From positions 124,001-188,000 of the forward strand of contig CBFFRP010000291.1 of the NCBI GenBank assembly GCA_965644295.1: a stretch of 64,000 bases of DNA, in the 5' to 3' direction. The stretch's first letter is position 1. Each line of letters starts with the position of its first letter. This document shows, in pieces, positions 57,056 to 64,000 of the stretch. A model generated the notes under the pieces. The model worked only from the letters and a program-made list of their open reading frames with translations, made no database searches and had not been told where the DNA came from. The translations under genes were made by a program, and so were the position numbers. This stretch comes from Paraphysomonas bandaiensis. Taxonomy: Eukaryota > Chrysophyceae.

Positions 57056-60000
57056 TTAACCTATTTTCTCAAGGATGTCCTTCAGAAGACCCTCAATTTT
57101 TTCGTTAGACTCTTCAAGGCGCAGAAGCTTTGCTTCAAGACTACTGTCCTGAACAAAAGCATCGTTTACCTCGTCGTCATACATGCGGTAAAAAATACGG
57201 TCTTCACAAAACTTTTCTTCGTCAGTCATCTCGCCTAGATTTTCAATAATTAGTGAAGTCTGCTCCAACCGCCACTGTGCAAGACCTTTTTCTTTTACAC
57301 TTCCTGAAAAATAAGTATGAGATGAATGTACATAGTAACAGCGTAGTACATGAAACCACGACGATCAAATGTACACCTTACCATAGCTGTCACCCATAAG
57401 AGCAATCAAAAGATTTAGCAGTAGAATTGAAACAATCAGCATATACACTGCCGATAAAAACAGTCCATAGCTTTTCATGGAATATGACAGACCATCAAAA
57501 GCTTCTGGATCGAACCCACCCAGCATGAAGGAGAAAGAATTTATCAGTGAGCCATCAATTGAAGCGAAAGCTAAATCATCATCAACAGTAGAAATCAACC
57601 AAAAAGCTTGTGAAAATCCCAGCAATACAACAAAAACGACAAACATGAGAGCCTGCATGTCGTGTGCAATTCGTAGAATCATTGACACTGCAAAAGAAGC
57701 GACAATTACACATATCACACAAATATGAAGACTTCATACCTAGTGGCCCAGTCGCTTCAAACGCTCGCAAATAATACAGTGTTTGAAACCACCTAGACAC
57801 CAATATTATACAAGAAAATCTCACGTACTCTTCATCATTATACTTACATGCATATAGAATTTATACTGAGAAGAACTCGTGAGATTTGATTATCATCCCA
57901 ATAAACAAGCCTTACGATGTTTCCACATAATCCCGATATTATAATAGTCATTTCAATTTGATTCCAAACTTCTGAAAAATAACCCCCAGAGAGGTCTGTG
58001 AGCGTATTAAATTCGTTAAGCTCAGATTTCGCAATATAAACAGTGAGCAATAGTTGTAGTGCGATCAAACACAATGACACAGGCCAGTACGACGTATCTT
58101 TTAAATCACTGAAAGTATATACTGATATGGCACCGATTACCACGTATATGTAGTACACAGCCATCTCATAAATATGAACGGTTCTTCCAAACTTTCGCCA
58201 GGCATAGCTGAGAGCCATTTGTCCGACATCTGAGTCAAATATAGCAACGTTATCCAATTCATCACATACATCCGACATCGCTTGTAGCATAGATGTATGC
58301 GCCAAATGGGGCAAAGGCAAGTATTTATACACAACATCACGATGCTTGCAATGGGAATTGTTAGTATTTTTGTCCACAACTTTAGAGCTGTACATCTTCA
58401 GCCCGATCTCTTTGCTATCTTTCTCATACAAGAAGAAATCTCCATCTTTAATGGATTTTCTACGAGATGTTGGTTGAAGTTTGATACTACAAATGAGCCT
58501 AGAAAACTCCGCCGGGTATTCTCTTGATAACAGCAGCAGGTCTTCTCTCTGCAATTCAGCATTTTCATCATATAGAAGATCATCATCCCCAGAAGGTGTG
58601 GATGTTAAGAAATGTATCCAACATGATACAATAGCGGAAACGGCGTGAGACTCATTTGCCGCAATAGCCATTGCCAGTAAGCTAGCCTCCACGCCGACTT
58701 CCTTACATGGCTTACTACTATTCGATTTCACGAGACCAATGCGGGTTTGAGGCAAAAATTCTAAGACGAATTCTATTTTGACTCGTTCAATGGCAAGTTT
58801 GAAAAGATATGAGTAATGAACAAAAAACGCTTCTGCACCGACTTCATTAACTAATTGAGACACTCTTGGCCAAGAGCTATCATATTCTCTAAGTGCCTCA
58901 GCCATGACATGACTATTCTTTTGTTCACTGTCGAATTCAAACGCTTGTCTCACAAAATCTTTGTTTGGTAGGGTACCAAGGAAGTCAAACGAAATGCGTA
59001 CAGTAGAGTCGGCTGAAGAACTCGCCACGGCAGGGTCGCCGTCGCATGGACAGAATATAGCGACCGATGTGACTTCGGCGGTATGTCCTTCAATTGTCTT
59101 GATATGCTTAAATGTCTTGAGGGAATAAACTCTAATCGTCATGTCCTAGACGTGTTCATTAAATAGTTTTAAGCTTGCACATAATATACAGCAATGTACT
59201 AATACCTCTAGTCAACGATATTCAAAATAATAAATATATAAGTAATAGACATGACGCATCGCTTACCCACGAACTGCTTACAAGTACTGGATACTGTCCC
59301 TCAATATCACGCATAGCAATCGACTGAATTTCATCTGTGTGTCCATACAGAGTGTGTTTAAGTGTATAAGGTTCCTCTAGTGACCAAATACGTATAACAC
59401 CATTGATATCTCCAGCAGCGACAATCGGACCATTGGGAAGGTTGAGAGTAGCCAAAGAGGTAAGGGGTGCATCACTATCATCCAAGTCGGCTAAAATATT
59501 TCCATCGCAAGACCACAATAAAATATTAGTATCAACTCCAGCACTTAGAAGAATGGGCTCGGTAGAAATATTACAATTTAGAGGAAGTTGATGTTTCTTT
59601 CCTGACCGACTGGAGGATGGGACACTTCCCCCAAGTTTTTTAGTGCGAGGTTTCGGTATATGAATATATGCGCACACGGCTGTAACATCAAAAGTGTGCG
59701 AATCCAATACATGTTGACATTTACCAGTTTTCAAGCACCACATTCTCATGGTATTGTCTTCGCTTCCGGTCAAGAAAAATGGATCAACAGCTCTAATTTT
59801 AACACCGTCAATAACCTGCTCGGAGACGCCATTGAACGAAAATATGTTTGTAATAGGGCCATCATGTCCTGTTATATCCGGCCCAATTTTATTTCCTTCC
59901 CATAATTCATACATACGAATAATATTATCTCTTCCAGCACAAATAACAATATCTTGTGAAATGTCAATAACGTCTGTACCGTCTTCAGAAATAGGAGGTT

Positions 60001-61486
60001 GGAAAATATCAGAGGTGTATATAGCCACAGCACGCAATCGCTGGCTCGACACCTTTTTTGACCATACTTCTTCACTTCCACGTAGTTTCTGGGATATTTC
60101 ATACATCCGAAGCGTACCATCCTCAGATACTGTAACTACTGCTACGCACTCAGCATCACAGTACACTGCCATATCGTTGACACGGTTCCTTGATTCTTCT
60201 ACAACCGAATTTTGTGCAGTAGAACTTAAGCCTTCTTTCGTTCGAGATTCGTCCGTAATCTTCAACGCTGGTTTCAACTCAAGAAGACTCATTTCTTCAG
60301 CAAACAACCATGTTCTCAGAGTAGTATCTTTGCTTCCCGAAACAAGGATAATATCACCCTTATTTTCCGGAGATTCTAAACAAGTTACAGCGAGAGCTTC
60401 CTCCGTATGACCTTTAAACACCCTCAGCAGCTCTCCCGTTTCCAATGACCAAACTCTTATATTGCCGTTTGCACACGAGCTTACCACAATGGCATTCTCA
60501 TCGTCTGAGGAGCATAGTGCTATGTCTGTGATAGTCTCCTGATGGCCTTTGAGTGAACGAACTAAGTCGCCCGACTTATAGGACCAAATGCGAATTACAA
60601 AGTCTCGACAAATTGTTAAAATATACGTGGTAGAGTTACTTTTGCTATGATGCACAGCAATGTGCTTGATACGTGAGGGGTTGTTTTGAATTTCTTTTAC
60701 AGGTACGGAGTTTCCAGATTGGTCTGGAGGTGCTAATTTCCACACTCGTATCACGCGGTCCTTTCCCCCACTAAACAACAGTGGGCCGTTTTCGGGGCAT
60801 ATAAATACATCCAAGCATAAAACCCATGTTATAATAGCAGGATTCATGATAACATACATGTGCTCTCCTTTACTCATAGACCAAACGCGTATGGTTGCGT
60901 CTGTACTAGCGCTCACTATCACAGGGCTCTCACTCGACATTTCCACTATTTTCACTGCAGTTATTCGATTCGTGTGATATCCTGTTAACTCGAACAGATG
61001 TTTCCTAGGGGATGCATCTGATTCTGAGGTGGAGGAGGGAAGAGACCACACCCGTATCGACTCATCCCAACTACCCGTTACAGCCATTGGGCCCGTAGAC
61101 GCAGAGTAGTATGAATCTAACGTAACTACTCGTTGTGTATGTCCTTTAAGCGTTGCTATACGTGTCCCATGTTTTAATGACCATATAAGCACTTGTTTAT
61201 CTTCTCCACCACTCAATACAAGTGTATCTAATGCCTCTGGTAATGATAGAGTGGTGACTGAAAGTATCGCACTCTGATGACCTTTATACGTTATTCTAGG
61301 CGCTTTAATCGACTCCACTCCTTCAGATACACGAAACGCACTTATACGCTTACGACCACTTCGACTTGAGGTGTCTGCATTGCCATTAGAGTCTAATGAA
61401 TCCTCTCTATGAAATTGTGGTGGGTTGATACTAGGCAGTTGTTTAGGATATAACTTAGTACCACTTTCCGCGTGTACTTTTGCCAT
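57056..61486 (-). CDS. WD40-repeat protein fused to a TRP-like ion channel
   Basis: Five exons (61486-59267, 59145-57848, 57792-57740, 57687-57382, 57303-57056) close to 1,374 aa. The first 800 residues hold about 13 WD40 units, likely two propellers (DKQVLIWSL, ESIRVWSL, ATIRVWSM, RVIRVWKL, FVIRIWSY, GNIRVWSL, NTMRMWCL, GVIRIWSL). A linker of about 200 residues follows. The channel part has HIYEMAVYYIYVVIGAISV (S1), WPVSLCLIALQLLLTVYI (S2), IEMTIIISGLCGNIVRLVYW, MWFQTLYYLRAFEATGPLG (S4-S5-like, as in TRPV/TRPA), MQALMFVVFVVLLGFSQAF (S5), a pore loop FSFMLGGFDPEAFDG, and VYMLIVSILLLNLLIALMGDSYG (S6), the TRP-type gate signature. A short C-terminal coiled coil ends the protein. It probably conducts cations at a membrane; the propellers would scaffold or sense. 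Ankyrin repeats, usual at the N-terminus of TRPV/TRPA, are replaced by WD40. Confidence 0.88.
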
Positions 61487-61957
61487 AGTGATATATACGA
61501 CAATGCTAATGAAGTCGAAGTGTGAAGTTACTATGAAGTTAAATCAAAGTCGAAGTGTGAAGTTAGTGTATCCAATAAGCCGACTGGCTGTTACAAATAT
61601 CTTTTATATAGTAGTATACGGATAGTGTATTCTACTGAACTATAATAATCCTACAGGTGTACGATGGTCATATATCACGTACGATACACTGTAGTCATAA
61701 AAAGGGATGAGATACATAGCTATGAGCTGTGTGGGATGTTCCATACATTATACGCATCAATCTACACACTAGTTTACAGCAATATCAATACAAATACGAC
61801 CTTTCAACCCTCTCATGTTGTAAAGGACACTGCTATGGCATATTTGAAGTGATTACAATGGGGTAGATATCCATTGTCATACAGTATACAAGATCACTAG
61901 TAGCATGAGGTTGTTATTAAGGATATCTGGTCCAAATATTCATCTTTCGCTTGTATC
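61487..61957. promoter_or_regulatory. Divergent promoter region with direct repeats
   Basis: 472 bp between divergent starts. aagtcgaagtgtgaagtta occurs at 61512-61530 and again at 61547-61565, 26 bp upstream of the WD40-channel ATG onwards. Similar gaagttatgaagtg repeats occur upstream of the helicase-PARP gene. The rest is AT-rich without recognised motifs. Confidence 0.4.
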
Positions 61958-63025
61958 ATGAGTGAGTGGTCAGATTCTGTAGTGGCAATGTTTGCCGTGT
62001 CAGTAGTGATCCTGGTGGCAGAAGTATACATTCTTCTATTCAGAATAGCATATACTCATGTTAAGGTGGCATCAGGGCGACGTATAAGGTTTATGGAGTA
62101 TATTGGTATGTCGAGCATTGTTACATCGGTGCTATACACCATTATAGCTCTATGTCTGGTTATATTGACTCAGAAACCTGATAAAGTGGCATGTGAAGTA
62201 TCCATCTTTCTATGTATATTTTTGTACGCCTCCAGCAAAATTCAGATATACCTATTCCTGGTAGAAAAGTCGCATCTAGTTCAAAATAATAGAGTGCGAA
62301 GATCAGATTCGAACTTATACAAGTTGAATGTAATGCTCTTACTTCCATACATTGGGGTACTGGTCCTCATGGTTATTTATCGGATTAATAAAGTAGATAG
62401 TCAAGGTCACTGCGTAATAGGCCTCTATGAAGAAAGTTCAATTCCATTACTCATCTATGATACAGTGTTCAGTGTCTACATGTTGACTCTCTTCTTATAT
62501 CCTTTACTTGCTGTACCAAGCCTAAAGTCGAGCTCCACGGGCAAATATGCAAAGAAAAATTTAGTTGGAGCTACTATATCAACTGTCAGTTCATTCGTTA
62601 ACATTTTTACTATATATGCATCCCACGGATCACTTCGGGGCCACGAATGCTTGTTTTACTGCTTGTGTGATGTGTTTGTGAATGTCGTGGTTCTGAACTG
62701 GCTTCTGGGGGGAATGGATGGATGCTGTAGACGCAATGAGGATGTTCAATGCATTAGCCCTACTTCTATGCCGGACGTACCAGCCAGAGAGGAGTCCTCG
62801 GTTTTCCCTGATCGCTTCACCCAACCTCCCTCGAGTAATCCAACTACTACAAGCTCAGGTCGCCAATTTTTTCCGCCCGGGACTCCAGTGGAAGGAGATC
62901 GTGCAGAGTCGATCCTATCTGTGTTCCAGAAGATACTGTTTCGCCGAACACAATCATCTGTCACCCCATTGCCTACGAATGAAGATAAAACTGTAACAAA
63001 ACGGCAAATTGAGTTTGTAGTGTAA
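61958..63025 (+). CDS. Seven-transmembrane protein, GPCR-like, unclassified
   Basis: 355 aa, single exon. Seven hydrophobic segments are visible: VVAMFAVSVVILVAEVYILLF, IGMSSIVTSVLYTIIALCLVIL, ACEVSIFLCIFLYASSKIQIYLFLV, LNVMLLLPYIGVLVLMVIY, PLLIYDTVFSVYMLTLFLYPLL, LVGATISTVSSFVNIFTIYA, CLFYCLCDVFVNVVVLNWLL. The loop GHCVIGL before TM5 and HG...C..CDVFVN at TM7 resemble, from memory, an uncharacterised family of fungal and protist 7TM proteins. About 95 residues of Ser/Pro-rich C-terminal tail follow. The N-terminus is very short, so a soluble-ligand domain is absent. G-protein coupling is possible but unproven; class A motifs (DRY, NPxxY) are absent. Confidence 0.82.
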   Translation: MSEWSDSVVAMFAVSVVILVAEVYILLFRIAYTHVKVASGRRIRFMEYIGMSSIVTSVLYTIIALCLVILTQKPDKVACEVSIFLCIFLYASSKIQIYLFLVEKSHLVQNNRVRRSDSNLYKLNVMLLLPYIGVLVLMVIYRINKVDSQGHCVIGLYEESSIPLLIYDTVFSVYMLTLFLYPLLAVPSLKSSSTGKYAKKNLVGATISTVSSFVNIFTIYASHGSLRGHECLFYCLCDVFVNVVVLNWLLGGMDGCCRRNEDVQCISPTSMPDVPAREESSVFPDRFTQPPSSNPTTTSSGRQFFPPGTPVEGDRAESILSVFQKILFRRTQSSVTPLPTNEDKTVTKRQIEFVV

Positions 63026-63670
63026 CGAAACGTATAGTTTCGATATTGTGTGTATGGTGTTACTTGATGCTTTAAATCGAGTAAAATTTGTCTAAAAATA
63101 AGATAGGAATGTAGGATTGCATATATTACATTGTTTTAAATGTTTGTCCTGGGAAATGCTTACTTTTGTGCAGTTGGATTTCTCTGAAAATAAAAGATAA
63201 TAATACGCTGAACCTGAAGTGACTTTTTAACATTATACAGTCAACCCGGCCACACCAACACTGAATGAGTAGTTTTAATAAAGGAAAGGTTGACATTATT
63301 AAACTGGCCCTGTGAAGTTAAGCTGTACCAAAGTTTCCAAGGCAAGAGGGCTGCTTGTCATTTACAGCATGTTTAAGCATTTCAACCACTTAGTACTTAG
63401 TAGTGGTTAAAATATTACAAAGTCATATTATTACAAAAGTCAATTGATTGTCAATTATTGAAATCGGGACATCAAATCATAATTGCAATTGTATTTGATG
63501 CTTCAATTAAGTTGAAATACTTCCAATGTATTTCGGTTTGATTGTTGATGGGTAGACGTACAGCAATTTTTAAAATATATTTTCTCGACAAGGATGACAA
63601 AGGTGATGACAGTGAGAGTCTAGCTCAGAATGACTGCTGGTAGCAACATTAGACTTATCGTAGCAGGCTG
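63026..63670. other. Intergenic, AT-rich
   Basis: Downstream of the 7TM gene. Nothing recognised before the MITE copy at 63671. Confidence 0.5.
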
Positions 63671-63951
63671 CCCCATTCTGAGCGCGTACTTAGGTAGAGC
63701 CTGGTGGGGGCCGGGTGGGTACCTAACTAATACTTGATTTAAGTCCCATACGTTATTTGCTAGCTACCTACTGAACCCAACTAGCTACATCATTATCACA
63801 CGGTATTCAGCGCTGAATATGCAGTGAGACCCCGAGTGGGGAACTGCTGAACTGAGCAATGTGTACATAGATAGAAGTGCGCGGTCGCAACACTCAGCAG
63901 CACCCACTAGAGGGCCGCACGCAGTAATTAGTTACGCTGTCAATATGGGGC
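63671..63951 (+). repeat. MITE family B, copy 3 (full length)
   Basis: Ends TGCCCCATTCTGA and TCAATATGGGGCA are inverted repeats. Internal sequence is about 90% like 29968-30236, with a small insertion (agaccccgagtgggg). It is the best full-length copy here, about 281 bp, with no coding capacity. Confidence 0.85.
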
Positions 63952-64000
63952 ACCCCCCATCCCCTTTAAATCTACGCATACCATACACACAAAAACAAGC

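Noticed and set aside
59748-60410. 220-codon plus-strand ORF
   Set aside because: Antisense of the WD40 exon, which has strong domain evidence.
1-64000. tRNA genes, rRNA genes and CRISPR arrays
   Set aside because: Reading the gene-free stretches by eye for B-box-like motifs, rRNA signatures and spaced short repeats gave no candidate; a tRNAscan-SE run would be decisive.

Overview
This is nuclear DNA from a intron-bearing unicellular eukaryote. The evidence is short GT-AG introns (mostly about 45-120 bp), a U1 spliceosomal RNA gene, a FACT subunit, SNAREs and a kinesin. All three standard stop codons end real genes, so the code looks standard. One interstitial tract suggests a TTAGGG-type telomere repeat. 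A C-type lectin receptor, an STK32/YANK-type kinase, and CCCH, PARP and WWE domains would fit a holozoan protist. NPSN-type SNARE, AIR9-like domains and the 'DPPCPW' repeat protein are also common in algae and other protists. I therefore leave the taxon open. All splice models were read by hand and checked for frame closure; none was tested by alignment or transcripts.

Layout. 1-143 and 191-237 (-): two exons of a coiled-coil gene that look like a diverged copy of the start of the next gene. 1115-6057 (+): kinesin-14, 22 exons. 7328-7498 (-): U1 snRNA. 8970-9975: nested transposon remnants. 10574-12085 (-): myristoylated STK32-like kinase. 12686-13455 (+): PITH-domain protein. 14027-15519 (-): two-domain C-type lectin receptor. 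16124-17146 (+): AIR9/Ig-like protein. 18122-18346: long hairpin. 19459-20805 (+): L-threonine 3-dehydrogenase. 21702-28665 (-): giant CCCH-helicase-RING/IBR-PARP-WWE protein. 30399-31314 (-): VTI1 SNARE. 33368-36083 (-): LARP4-like RNA-binding protein. 37016-37657 (+): NPSN-like SNARE. 38500-43100: transposon-rich block with a 2.6-kb inverted-repeat element. 43165-44421 (-): F-box/repeat protein. 46229-49007 (-): 16-exon coiled-coil protein. 49415-51728 (+): 750-aa orphan. 52340-52945 (-): secreted HELAH metallopeptidase. 53513-56190 (+): SSRP1 with two HMG boxes. 57056-61486 (-): WD40-TRP-like channel fusion. 61958-63025 (+): seven-transmembrane protein.

There is no operon-like organisation; genes are separate units spaced by AT-rich DNA carrying several MITE-like families. 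The most unusual content is the 2,283-residue protein at 21702-28665. It joins an array of about 13 CCCH fingers, a DEAH/RHA RNA helicase, an RRM-like region, a RING-IBR module, a PARP catalytic domain and two WWE domains. This combines elements of the antiviral ZAP/PARP12-13 layout with the plant DEAH11/12 helicase-RBR layout, and suggests an RNA-triggered ubiquitin/ADP-ribose signalling enzyme. The WD40-channel fusion is the second striking architecture.
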